The notes beneath the pieces are model-generated. The model was not told the DNA's origin. It did no database searches and was given only the letters and a program-made list of their open reading frames with translations. From the NCBI GenBank assembly GCA_021846985.1, contig JAJZVX010000002.1, forward strand, positions 62,001 to 126,000: DNA of 64,000 bases. The letters run 5' to 3'. The position numbers and the translations under genes were made by a program. The DNA is from Acidobacteriota bacterium (GTDB lineage Bacteria; Acidobacteriota; Terriglobia; Terriglobales; Acidobacteriaceae). How positions within the stretch are numbered: the stretch's first letter is position 1; each line of letters begins with the position of its first letter. Positions 37,850 through 45,863 of the stretch are shown in pieces.

Positions 37850-38002
37850 ATGCTTTTTTCATCCATTGGTTCCGCGCGCAAGGCCCGGCTGGCCCGGACC
37901 TGGCTGCCGGTGCTGGCCTGCGCGGCCATCTTTGCCGTGGAATCCACGGCCTGTTTTGGGGCCGACCGCACCAGCAGGCCGCTTAGGGCGCACACGCGGT
38001 AG
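37850..38002 (+). pseudogene. Truncated VanZ-family membrane protein remnant
   Basis: A 50-codon frame from ATG 37850, with GGGAG about 8 bases ahead, reads like the N terminus of acidobacterial VanZ-family proteins. It has a basic start ('GSARKARLARTWLPVL'), one hydrophobic helix, then the recurring 'VESTACFGADRTSRPLR' region, where the family goes on for another ~90 residues. Here a stop follows eight residues on, and the DNA then runs into the end of the mannosidase gene. It looks like a gene cut by deletion or frameshift. The assignment rests on a short stretch. Confidence 0.45.
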
Positions 38003-38025
38003 CGGAGACGTGGCTCCTCTCCCCG

Positions 38026-40119
38026 TCAGCCCTTGCGGATCACATCCCTGAGCGCCAGGGCGGCAGGTTTTGGATTGCCGTCGAAGTCGATGATGGAGGT
38101 GTTGGTGGTGCAGGGGAAACAGTCGTGCCCCATCCAGACGATGATGCCGCCGCAGGCGGGGAAGCGCGATTGGGCCTCTCCCACCGCGAGGGCCAGCGCG
38201 TCGGCTTGCCGCTTCTGACTCCAGGCCACGAACTCCTCGAGCGAGGCCGGCTCTCTGCCTTTCTCTTCCGCGAACTTCGGCCATTGAATCCACATGGGCT
38301 GGCGATTCCACAGGGGATTGGCATGGGTGCCCGGCACCTCGGGCAGGTTGCCCTTGTAACGGCGGATGATCGCGACGGAACTGGCAGAGGGTGCGCCCAT
38401 CTCGGAGTGGAACATGGCGTCGTCGTGCTGCCATAAATCGCGCCAGCCGCCATCCACGGGGCCGTCGAAGTCCCACGGCCCATGCACATCCCAATGCTTG
38501 TGGAGGCCGCAGCTCTGGCGGCTGAAGCCGCCGATGGGGCCATAAGGACTGGTGGGCAGGAAGCAGCGTTCGGGATCGTTTTCGCGGACGATCTGGCCAA
38601 GACGCACGATCATGGGATGCCCGTCGATGGTGAAGCTGGGCTCGGCGCTGGTGTATGCGGCGCTGTCTTCGGCCAACTCGTTGCCGCCGCACCAGAGCAG
38701 CAGGCTGGCGTGGTGGTGCAGCCGCTCAATGTACCAGGAGGCGATAGCGGCGAGCTGGCGGATCGACTCAGGATCGTCCGGCGGAGTGTTGTCGAGTCCG
38801 GAGCTGGAGAGAGGAAACTCCTGCCAAAGGAGGATGCCCTTTTCGTCGCAGAGGTCGAAGAGCCATTCGCGTTCCGGGAATCCGCCGCCCCAGACGCGAA
38901 AAATGTTGACGCCCAGCTCGCGGTAGAGGTTGATCCTCTTGCTGTAGTCCTCTTCGCGCAGATCGGCAAAGTTAGGCAGGATCGGTGTCCAGTCTATGCC
39001 GAAGAGGAAGATCTCCTTGCCGTTGACGGTGCACAGATAAGGATGCGCATCGGCGTCCGCGCCCTCAGTGAGCTTCCATTCCACGTGACGGAATCCCACG
39101 CGCAACTGTCTGGTGTCGATGCGCCGGTTCTGTTCGTCGAGCAGATGGATGGCGAGGTCGTACAGCGGCTGGCGGCCGTGCCCGTTAGGCCACCAAAGCT
39201 CGACGGGCAGCTTCTCCCAGACAATTTCGCCCGCACCGCCGGAGGCGCTCACCGTTTCTTCGCGCACCACGCGCGCTCCCTCGCGGAGCTGGAAGTGGAG
39301 GGTCTTGCCGCCGCTGGCTTCGGCTTTCACATGCAGCTTTCCAGCGGGCGGCTCGAGCACCGCATCAGAGACGCAGCGGACCTTGCCGATCTCGCCGCCG
39401 CGGATCACCTCCAGCGTCACCGAGTCCCAGATGCCAATCTGCACCAGGCGAACGATCCAGTCCCAGGTGTAGTTGAAACGCGGCTTCCACTCCTTCATGC
39501 GCGAGGTGTAGCCGAACTGGCCGAGCCAGCGCGGCGACTGCTGGAACCAGATCTGCAGCACGTTGCCGGAGGGTTTCAGGTGCGGCTTCAGATCGACTTC
39601 GTAAGGAAGAAAGCTGTTTTTGAAGTCCAGCACGGGAACGGTGTTGAGCAGGATGCTGCCGGCGTAGTCGAGGCCGGCGCAACGCAGCCGGATCTGGCTG
39701 CCTTCTTCCATCCACTCGTCAGGGAGGGTGGTTTGATACACCCAGTCGCGGTTCTCCACCCACTCGGCCTGGCGCGCGTTGAGGCCCACGTTCCAGTCCT
39801 CCAGCAGCCCCGCGTTCAGCAGCGCCTTCTGCACCGATCCAGGCACGGGCGCGTCGATGGCGCGAATCTCGGCATAAGGCGCGTCGTGGATGTCCTTATA
39901 TTTTCCCCAGCCCCAGACGAAGGGCGTCACGCCGCAGACCTCCCACTTGAGCTGGCCCAGGTCGCGGGTGATGCGGGAGTGCGGCGAGAGAGGAGCCTCC
40001 GGCGCCGCGGCCTCCTGCCGTCCCATGGCGCCTGCAGCCGGACCGGCGCCCAGCGCCAGGGCTGCTGCGCCGCCCATCTGAACAAACTCCCGCCGCGTCA
40101 GATTCCCCTTTTCCGGCAT
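38026..40119 (-). CDS. Tat-exported glycoside hydrolase family 2 (beta-mannosidase-like)
   Basis: About 697 residues. The twin-arginine signal is 'LTRREFVQMGGAAALALGAG', so the folded enzyme is exported to the periplasm. It then has a GH2 jelly-roll domain, an immunoglobulin-like domain and the TIM barrel. The acid/base Glu is in 'LLWCGGNELAEDS' and the likely nucleophile Glu in 'MFHSEMGAPSASS'. 'GIDWTPILPNF' and 'FRVWGGGFPEREWLFDLCDEKGI' (in two blocks) are mannosidase-like. It is shorter than the ~820-900 aa of many beta-mannosidases. ATG 40119 follows AAGGAG. It is 31 bases downstream of argJ on the same strand. Beta-mannosidase is preferred over galactosidase or glucuronidase by the motif pattern. 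Confidence 0.88.
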   Translation of the reverse strand: MPEKGNLTRREFVQMGGAAALALGAGPAAGAMGRQEAAAPEAPLSPHSRITRDLGQLKWEVCGVTPFVWGWGKYKDIHDAPYAEIRAIDAPVPGSVQKALLNAGLLEDWNVGLNARQAEWVENRDWVYQTTLPDEWMEEGSQIRLRCAGLDYAGSILLNTVPVLDFKNSFLPYEVDLKPHLKPSGNVLQIWFQQSPRWLGQFGYTSRMKEWKPRFNYTWDWIVRLVQIGIWDSVTLEVIRGGEIGKVRCVSDAVLEPPAGKLHVKAEASGGKTLHFQLREGARVVREETVSASGGAGEIVWEKLPVELWWPNGHGRQPLYDLAIHLLDEQNRRIDTRQLRVGFRHVEWKLTEGADADAHPYLCTVNGKEIFLFGIDWTPILPNFADLREEDYSKRINLYRELGVNIFRVWGGGFPEREWLFDLCDEKGILLWQEFPLSSSGLDNTPPDDPESIRQLAAIASWYIERLHHHASLLLWCGGNELAEDSAAYTSAEPSFTIDGHPMIVRLGQIVRENDPERCFLPTSPYGPIGGFSRQSCGLHKHWDVHGPWDFDGPVDGGWRDLWQHDDAMFHSEMGAPSASSVAIIRRYKGNLPEVPGTHANPLWNRQPMWIQWPKFAEEKGREPASLEEFVAWSQKRQADALALAVGEAQSRFPACGGIIVWMGHDCFPCTTNTSIIDFDGNPKPAALALRDVIRKG

Positions 40120-40150
40120 GGTGCTTCTCCTTTCCCTGCCGCGCATGAAC

Positions 40151-41377
40151 TTAAGTCGAGTAGTCCGCGTTGATGTGGACATACTCCGTGGTCAAATCGG
40201 TGGTCCAGAAAACGCAGGAGCCCGCGCCCTGGTGCAGTTGGATGGTGATGGAAAACTCCGGCTGCTTGAGATAGGCGTGGGCGGCGTCCTTGTCGAACTC
40301 TGCGGCGCGGCAGCCGTCGCGGCAGATGCGCAGCTCGCCAAACCAGATGTCGATGCGATCGGGGTCAACCTGCGCGCCGCTGTAGCCAATGGCCGCGGCC
40401 AGTCGTCCCCAGTTCGGATCGCAGCCCGCCCAGGCGGTTTTCACCAGCGGCGAGTGGGCGATGGAGCGGGCGATTTGGAGCGCCTCGGCGTCATTGACCG
40501 CGCCCTCGATGTGCAACTCGACGACATGCGTAACGCCTTCGCCGTCGGCCACCACCTGCCGGGCCAGCGAGGTGCACACCTGCGTGAGCGCTGCCGCAAA
40601 CTCCGTGCAGCCTTCGCCCACCACCGCTCCGGCGGCGCCGGAGGCAAGCAGCAGCACCGTGTCGTTGGTGGAGGTGTCGCCATCCACGGAGATCCGGTTG
40701 AAGCTCACCTCGATGGCCTGCCGCAGATAGCCGCCGAGAACCGCGGGTTCAATCACGGCATCCGTGAGGATGTACACCAGCATGGTGGCGTGAGGCGTCA
40801 GCTGGGGATAGATCATGCCCGCGCCCTTGCAGAAGGCCGCGATGCGCACCTCCTGGCTGCTCGCGCCGGGGCCGGCAATCCGCAACCGCGCAAAGGCCGT
40901 CTTCTCCACCGTGTCGGTGGTGAGAATGGCTTGGGCTGCCCGATGGAAATGGTCGATCTCCGCGCCCAGCGAAGCGGCCATCCCAGGCAGCGCCGCTATC
41001 AGCTTTTCCGCGGGCAGCGGAACCCCGATGACACCGGTCGAGGAGGGAAAAACCTCTTCCGGCCGGCAGCCCAGGCTCCGCGCCGCGGCCGCGCATGTCG
41101 CGCGTGCGGCCTCCAGGCCCGCCGGCCCGGCGGCGCAGTTGGCGTTGCCTGCATTGATGGCCACCACGCGCACCTTGCCGCCCGTGGCGCGCAGGTGTTC
41201 CTTGTCGATTTGCAGCGGAGCCGCGCTGACGCGGTTGGCCGTGAAGGCCGCCGCCGCGCTGGCCGGCTGGCCGGCCACAATCAGGGCAAAGTCCGCGCGT
41301 CCGCTCTGCTTGAGCCCCGCCGTGGCGGCGGCAAAGCGGAAACCATGGGGGAGAAGGATTTGCGATGCGTCAGACAT
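40151..41377 (-). CDS. argJ: Arginine biosynthesis bifunctional protein ArgJ
   Basis: Ornithine acetyltransferase (often also N-acetylglutamate synthase) that recycles the acetyl group in arginine synthesis. It has 408 residues. The self-cleavage site and Thr nucleophile lie in 'PSSTGVIGVPL'; 'INAGNANCAAG' precedes it. The beta-half begins 'DTVEKTAF', and 'DGDTSTNDTVLLLASG' follows. The precursor is expected to split into alpha and beta chains. No other arg gene is nearby. Confidence 0.96.
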   Translation of the reverse strand: MSDASQILLPHGFRFAAATAGLKQSGRADFALIVAGQPASAAAAFTANRVSAAPLQIDKEHLRATGGKVRVVAINAGNANCAAGPAGLEAARATCAAAARSLGCRPEEVFPSSTGVIGVPLPAEKLIAALPGMAASLGAEIDHFHRAAQAILTTDTVEKTAFARLRIAGPGASSQEVRIAAFCKGAGMIYPQLTPHATMLVYILTDAVIEPAVLGGYLRQAIEVSFNRISVDGDTSTNDTVLLLASGAAGAVVGEGCTEFAAALTQVCTSLARQVVADGEGVTHVVELHIEGAVNDAEALQIARSIAHSPLVKTAWAGCDPNWGRLAAAIGYSGAQVDPDRIDIWFGELRICRDGCRAAEFDKDAAHAYLKQPEFSITIQLHQGAGSCVFWTTDLTTEYVHINADYST

Positions 41378-41423
41378 AAGGGGCAGCGGGATTCAAGCAT
41401 TTAATCTAGCAGGTGAGGGCCGG

Positions 41424-42254
41424 ATGACGGAAAGCGGAGCAGCGGGCAGAGAGGTCGGCGGCGAGGGAAACTTTCTTGAGTTGCGCCATGTGCATGTGGC
41501 GCGCGGCGAGCGCGTGGTGTTGCACGACGTGAACCTGACCATGCGCGCCGGCGAACATGTGGCCATTTTGGGACCGAACGGTTGCGGCAAGTCCACGCTC
41601 ATCCTGGCCATGACCTGCCAGATCTATCCCATGGTCCGCGCCGGGATGCGGGTGCGCATCTTTGGGCGCGAGCGCTGGGATCTGACCGAGTTGCGGCGCC
41701 ATTTCGGCATCGTCTCGAGCGGGCTCTACGGCGCGGAACTGCCCGGCGAGCGCACCGCCGTGAGCACCGGGCTGGACGCGGTCATCGCCGGATTCTTCTC
41801 CGCCTCCGCGCTGTGGCCGAATCTCCACGTCACCGGCGCCATGCGCGACCGCGCCCACGAAGCGCTGGAGCGGATGGATGCCCTGCACCTGGCGCGGCGG
41901 CTGGTGGGCGAAATGTCGGCCGGTGAGCGGCGGCGCATCCTGATTGCCCGCGCCCTGGTGCATCGCCCGCGTCAACTGCTGCTCGACGAGCCCTCCAATG
42001 CGCTGGACCTGGCCGCGCAGCGCGAACTGCGCGAAACCCTGCGCCGCCTGGCGCGGGAGGGAACAGGTCTGGTTCTGGTCACGCATCATCTCGGCGACAT
42101 CCTGCCCGAGATTGAGCGCGTCATCCTGATGCGCGACGGCCGCATCGCTGCCGACGGAGGGCGCGCCGGCCTGCTCACGGAGACCCGCCTCAGCGAGCTC
42201 TTCCGCGTGCCTGTGCGCATTGGCCGCGACGAGGAGTGGCTGCATAGCTGGTGA
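41424..42254 (+). CDS. Lone ABC transporter ATP-binding protein
   Basis: ATPase of 276 residues: Walker A 'LGPNGCGKSTLIL', Q-loop region 'FGIVSSGLYG', signature 'EMSAGERRRILIARAL' (a variant of LSGGQ), Walker B 'QLLLDEPSNALDLAA' and switch His in 'VLVTHHLGDI'. It resembles ModF/YbbA-like solitary cytoplasmic ATPases. No membrane permease or binding-protein gene is adjacent, so its partner is encoded elsewhere or it has a non-transport role. ATG 41424 with GAGGG ahead. It is divergent from argJ, with 46 bases between start codons. Confidence 0.88.
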   Translation: MTESGAAGREVGGEGNFLELRHVHVARGERVVLHDVNLTMRAGEHVAILGPNGCGKSTLILAMTCQIYPMVRAGMRVRIFGRERWDLTELRRHFGIVSSGLYGAELPGERTAVSTGLDAVIAGFFSASALWPNLHVTGAMRDRAHEALERMDALHLARRLVGEMSAGERRRILIARALVHRPRQLLLDEPSNALDLAAQRELRETLRRLAREGTGLVLVTHHLGDILPEIERVILMRDGRIAADGGRAGLLTETRLSELFRVPVRIGRDEEWLHSW

Positions 42255-42394
42255 GGCGAAACCGGCCGCCCTGCGCGGGCGATGAGACCATCGCGGCGAA
42301 GAAGACCCCTCTGCCTCCCATGTTCCCTGCGCCGCCCTGGGCGAAACGCCCTGCCGCCTACCGCGCGCCTCGGCTTGCGGTACACTTGGAGCCA

Positions 42395-42904
42395 ATGCTC
42401 GTCTTCGGAGTCGATTGCGGGACCGAGGTGACTGGATTTGGCGTCGTGGAGTCAATCGCCTCCAGCCGGACCGCCACCCTGGTTTGCCGGGCGCAGGGGG
42501 CCATCCGGCTCGCGCGCGCGGTGCCGCTTCCGGTCCGGTTGGATGAGGTCTTCAGCCGCTTGAGCGCGGAGATGGAGCGATGGAAGCCGGAGGTGGTAGC
42601 CATCGAGGAGATCTTCCACTCGGTGAATGCCAAGTCCGCGTTGAAGCTGGGCCAGGTGCGGGGCGTGGCTCTGCTTGCCGCCGCCCGCCAGCGCCTGCCG
42701 GTCGCGGAGTACGCGCCCCTGCGCATCAAGCAGAGCGTGGTGGGATACGGCCTGGCGCAGAAGGAGCAGGTGCAATTCATGGTGGCGCGGCTGCTGAACC
42801 TGTCCGCTCCGCCCCAGCCGTCCGACGTTGCCGATGCGCTGGCCATCGCCATTTGCCACATCCATACCGCCGAAACCCTGGCCGCGCAGGGAGAGGCGCG
42901 ATGA
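42395..42904 (+). CDS. ruvC: Holliday junction resolvase RuvC
   Basis: Endodeoxyribonuclease that cuts Holliday junctions with RuvAB. At 169 residues it is complete. The four acidic catalytic residues are visible: Asp in 'VFGVDCGTEVTGFG', Glu in 'VAIEEIFHSVNAK', and the pair in 'PSDVADALAIAICH'. ATG 42395 begins at the first strand; the in-frame stretch from 42251 is not RuvC-like. ruvA and ruvB are not in the window. A 51-codon frame overlaps its stop (42901) but I do not support it as a gene. Confidence 0.95.
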   Translation: MLVFGVDCGTEVTGFGVVESIASSRTATLVCRAQGAIRLARAVPLPVRLDEVFSRLSAEMERWKPEVVAIEEIFHSVNAKSALKLGQVRGVALLAAARQRLPVAEYAPLRIKQSVVGYGLAQKEQVQFMVARLLNLSAPPQPSDVADALAIAICHIHTAETLAAQGEAR

Positions 42905-43081
42905 AGGCGGCCGCGCGGGAAGTGGCCGAGAGCGCCGCCGGCCGCGGCGGAAAAGGAATTCCGGATCGAGCCGGGGGCGGGCCACGACTTTTGCTGCCAC
43001 GGCGGGTTGCAGAATTGGGGTGCAAGAAAACGGGCGCCGGTTGTTCTTCGATGTGAGGCAAGACTCGAAAGGAGGCTGACC

Positions 43082-44824
43082 ATGGGCGCATGGGTGGCTT
43101 CGAGATGCATCGGCTTCAGACGTACGGCGCTGGCCGCCATGGCCGTGGCGGTCGTGTTTCTGGCGCCGGCGGCGCGCGCCGGCAATGCGGATCAGGGTGC
43201 ACGCGCGGTTCGGCTCGGCTACGTGGACGGCACAGTGCAGCTCGTCCAGGACAACCAGGTGCTGGCGGATCAGGCGGTGGCCAATACGCCCCTCTTTGAG
43301 GGAACCCTGGTGGCCACGGCCGGCGACGGACGGGCCGAGATCCAATTTGAAGACGGCAGCCTGGCGCGCATCGCCCCCAACAGCGCGCTGCTGCTGAGCG
43401 TGCTGCGCGGACAGGGCGGCGCGGCCCAAACGGAGATTACGCTCGAAAGCGGCCTGGGCTACTTTGAATTGCAAGCGGCCGCCAACTCCGGGCAGATGCG
43501 CATCCGCTTTGGCGACACGGTGGTGACGGCGCAGGCTTTCACGGTGATGCGCATCGACCTGGACACGCTGCCGGGATCGCTGGCGGTATTTACGGGCAAT
43601 GCGCACATGGAACGCGGCAGCGCCCTCACGCTCGATCTGCATGAAGGACAAAGCGTGACGCTGGATACCTCCGACGCCAGCCGTTATACCCTGGCTGAGA
43701 CCATTCCGCAGGACTCCTGGGATGCGTGGAACTCCGACCGCGATCAGGCGCTGCAGGCTGAGTACGCGGATCGCACCGGGGCCACCTCGAGCCAGAGCGA
43801 CAGCAGCAGTCCCGCCTGGGCCGATCTGGACGCCAACGGCAACTGGTACAACGTTCCCGGACAGGGTTACGTCTGGTCGCCCTACGACGCATCGAGCAGT
43901 GACTGGGACCCCTACGGCAACGGCTACTGGATGTGGACGCCGGCCTATGACTACATCTGGGTTTCGGGATACAACTGGGGCTACCTGCCCTATTCCTGCG
44001 GCGCCTGGAACTACTACAACTCCTTTGGCTGGGGGTGGATGCCGGGTGGTTGCAGTCCGTGGTGGGGCGGCCGCGGCTGGGGCCCGAATATCGGCCAGGG
44101 TCCGGGAGGCTATCGCACACCGCAACGGCCGCGCGTGAACCCGCCGCGGGGCTTTCCGCGCGACACCCATGTTGGCATCAACCACAGGCCGCTGCCTCCG
44201 CATCCCGTCGTGCCCGTGAGCCGCCGCCTCTCCGGTCTGGGCGGGGGACTTCCCGCGCGCAACGGAAACACGCCGGTGGTGATTGCAGGCCATCCGGTGC
44301 CGCCGGTTCGTCCCCTTGCACCCCGCGCGGTCTATGGCGGTGCGCTTGCCGACGCCGGGAATCATACCCGGCCCGCATTTCCTTATGGAGCGCGTTCTCC
44401 CCAGGGCGTGCGTCCATCGGGGGGCTCGGGACTGACAAGCTCCTCGCCCGGCAGCACGAGTTTCACCCCCGGCAGTGGCTCGACGTTAAGATCCTTCGGC
44501 TTCAGATCGGACTCGTCCCCTAATCCGCCCTCCAACACCCTGGCTCCGAGCCGTCCGTCGCAGGGCGGCGGTTCCTGGTTCCGTCCCTCCGCGCCGGGCG
44601 GCAGCGGCGGCAGCAACTCCAGCAGCGGCGGCGGGGGCTGGTTCCATCGCGGCAACTCCAGCAGCGGCGGCTCGCATAGCTGGGGCTCCCGCAACAGCAG
44701 CGGCAGTTCGCATAGCGACGGTGGTTCCCGCAACAGCAGCGGCGGCGGCTCTCGCAACAGCGGCGGCGGCGGAGCGCATGTGGGCGGTGGCGGCGGCTCT
44801 CATGGCGGTGGCAGCCATCGCTAA
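43082..44824 (+). CDS. FecR-domain secreted protein with aromatic DUF6600-like region and Gly/Ser tail
   Basis: A 580-residue exported protein; signal peptide ends near 'PAARAG'. A FecR domain (about 35-190) contains 'DGTVQLVQDNQVLADQAVANTPL' (two strands) and 'GDGRAEIQFEDGSLARIAPNS'. Next, about residues 235-340, is a Trp/Tyr/Gly-rich region of the DUF6600 type, with 'QGYVWSPYD', 'WDPYGNGYWMWTPAYDYIW' and 'GWGWMPGGCSPWWGGRGWG'. The last ~100 residues are Gly/Ser/His low complexity such as 'SGGGSRNSGGGG'. There is no sigma factor or TonB receptor next to it, so classic FecR signalling is doubtful. AAAGGAGG precedes ATG 43082. Its stop overlaps the rsmA stop on the other strand. Confidence 0.85.
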   Translation: MGAWVASRCIGFRRTALAAMAVAVVFLAPAARAGNADQGARAVRLGYVDGTVQLVQDNQVLADQAVANTPLFEGTLVATAGDGRAEIQFEDGSLARIAPNSALLLSVLRGQGGAAQTEITLESGLGYFELQAAANSGQMRIRFGDTVVTAQAFTVMRIDLDTLPGSLAVFTGNAHMERGSALTLDLHEGQSVTLDTSDASRYTLAETIPQDSWDAWNSDRDQALQAEYADRTGATSSQSDSSSPAWADLDANGNWYNVPGQGYVWSPYDASSSDWDPYGNGYWMWTPAYDYIWVSGYNWGYLPYSCGAWNYYNSFGWGWMPGGCSPWWGGRGWGPNIGQGPGGYRTPQRPRVNPPRGFPRDTHVGINHRPLPPHPVVPVSRRLSGLGGGLPARNGNTPVVIAGHPVPPVRPLAPRAVYGGALADAGNHTRPAFPYGARSPQGVRPSGGSGLTSSSPGSTSFTPGSGSTLRSFGFRSDSSPNPPSNTLAPSRPSQGGGSWFRPSAPGGSGGSNSSSGGGGWFHRGNSSSGGSHSWGSRNSSGSSHSDGGSRNSSGGGSRNSGGGGAHVGGGGGSHGGGSHR

Positions 44825-45663
44825 TCCGGAAAGGGGTTCTCGTCTGCTGGCCGCGCGGCAGGTGGCGCAATGCCTGCCCCATCGAGCGCTTGCCAGAGAG
44901 CGGCAAGCGCTTCCAGGCCCAGAGCTTCGGCGCGAACCTGCGCCGGGGCGCCCGCGCGGGCGCAGGCCGCCGCGACGGCCTCTGGCGGATAGCCGGCGGC
45001 GCGGAGGTTGTTGAAGAGCGTCTTGCGCTTTTGCGCGAATCCGCAGCGCACAAACCGCAGAAAACCTGCCTCGTCCACGCCCAGCTCGGCAAAGCGCGGC
45101 GCAAATCTCCACATAAACACCGTGGAATGGACCTGGGGCGGCGGAGAAAACGCGCCCGGCGGCAGGGTGAAGAGTGGGCGCACGGGGCCGTACATCTGCA
45201 CGGCCACAGAGAGCAGGCCGTAGTCGCGCGTGCCCGGCTTGGCGGCGACGCGGTCGGCCACCTCCCGCTGCACCATCAGCACGGCGCGCTCCAGGGCGGC
45301 GTGGCTGGCGGCCAGCTTTCGCAGAATGGGTGAGGTGATGTAGTAAGGCAGGTTCCCGGCCACCAGCAGAGGCTGGCCCGCAGTGGCCGCCGCTCCCGCA
45401 AAGTCGAACTCGAGCACGTCCTGGTCGAGCACGGTCACGCGCTCCGGGTCAAGCTGCGTCCGCAGCCGCGCTGCCAGATCGCCGTCCAGCTCAAGGGCCA
45501 CAACGTGGCCGGCGCGCGCCGCCAGTGTGTGGGTAATGGCGCCGGCCCCGGGGCCAATCTCGATGACGGTTCGCCCCGCCAGATCGCCGAGGGCTGCGGC
45601 AATCCGCTGGATGGCCGCGGCGTCGCGGAGAAAGTTCTGGCCGAGCCTGGACTTTTTGGGCAT
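44821..45663 (-). CDS. rsmA: 16S rRNA dimethyladenosine transferase
   Basis: KsgA/RsmA dimethylates two adjacent adenines near the 3' end of 16S rRNA during small-subunit maturation. It has 280 residues. Motifs: 'KKSRLGQNFLRDAA' N terminus, SAM motif I 'VIEIGPGAGAITHTLA', 'VVALELDGDLA', the catalytic 'LLVAGNLPYYITSPIL' and 'FSPPPQVHSTVF' near the C terminus. An in-frame ATG at 45690 is possible but 45663 fits the family. It converges on the FecR gene with a 4-base overlap of ends. Confidence 0.96.
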   Translation of the reverse strand: MPKKSRLGQNFLRDAAAIQRIAAALGDLAGRTVIEIGPGAGAITHTLAARAGHVVALELDGDLAARLRTQLDPERVTVLDQDVLEFDFAGAAATAGQPLLVAGNLPYYITSPILRKLAASHAALERAVLMVQREVADRVAAKPGTRDYGLLSVAVQMYGPVRPLFTLPPGAFSPPPQVHSTVFMWRFAPRFAELGVDEAGFLRFVRCGFAQKRKTLFNNLRAAGYPPEAVAAACARAGAPAQVRAEALGLEALAALWQALDGAGIAPPAARPADENPFPD

Positions 45664-45863
45664 GCCCACTCCCGATAGTAGATGACCCATGCGGCGGTGG
45701 CCAAAACTCCTTCTTCTGGCGCGTGCCCCGGCTCCAAGGCGAAATCCGGCTATTGGCTGGACGGCGGGGCGGTAAGTCTCGATAGGATCGTAGGAGACCG
45801 TCCTCCGGCGGGGCGATGCGCGCGCCGCCGGCAGACGCTGCCTCATGCAGTTGGAGAAACCCA

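Noticed and set aside
37735..37986. 83-codon plus-strand frame between the E1-alpha-like and mannosidase genes
   Set aside because: It lacks a ribosome site and resembles nothing; the frame from 37850 has both a ribosome site and VanZ-like sequence.
42901..43056. 51-codon frame overlapping the ruvC stop by ATGA
   Set aside because: No family resemblance, no membrane or signal character, and Gly/Ala/Arg composition expected by chance in this GC-rich DNA.
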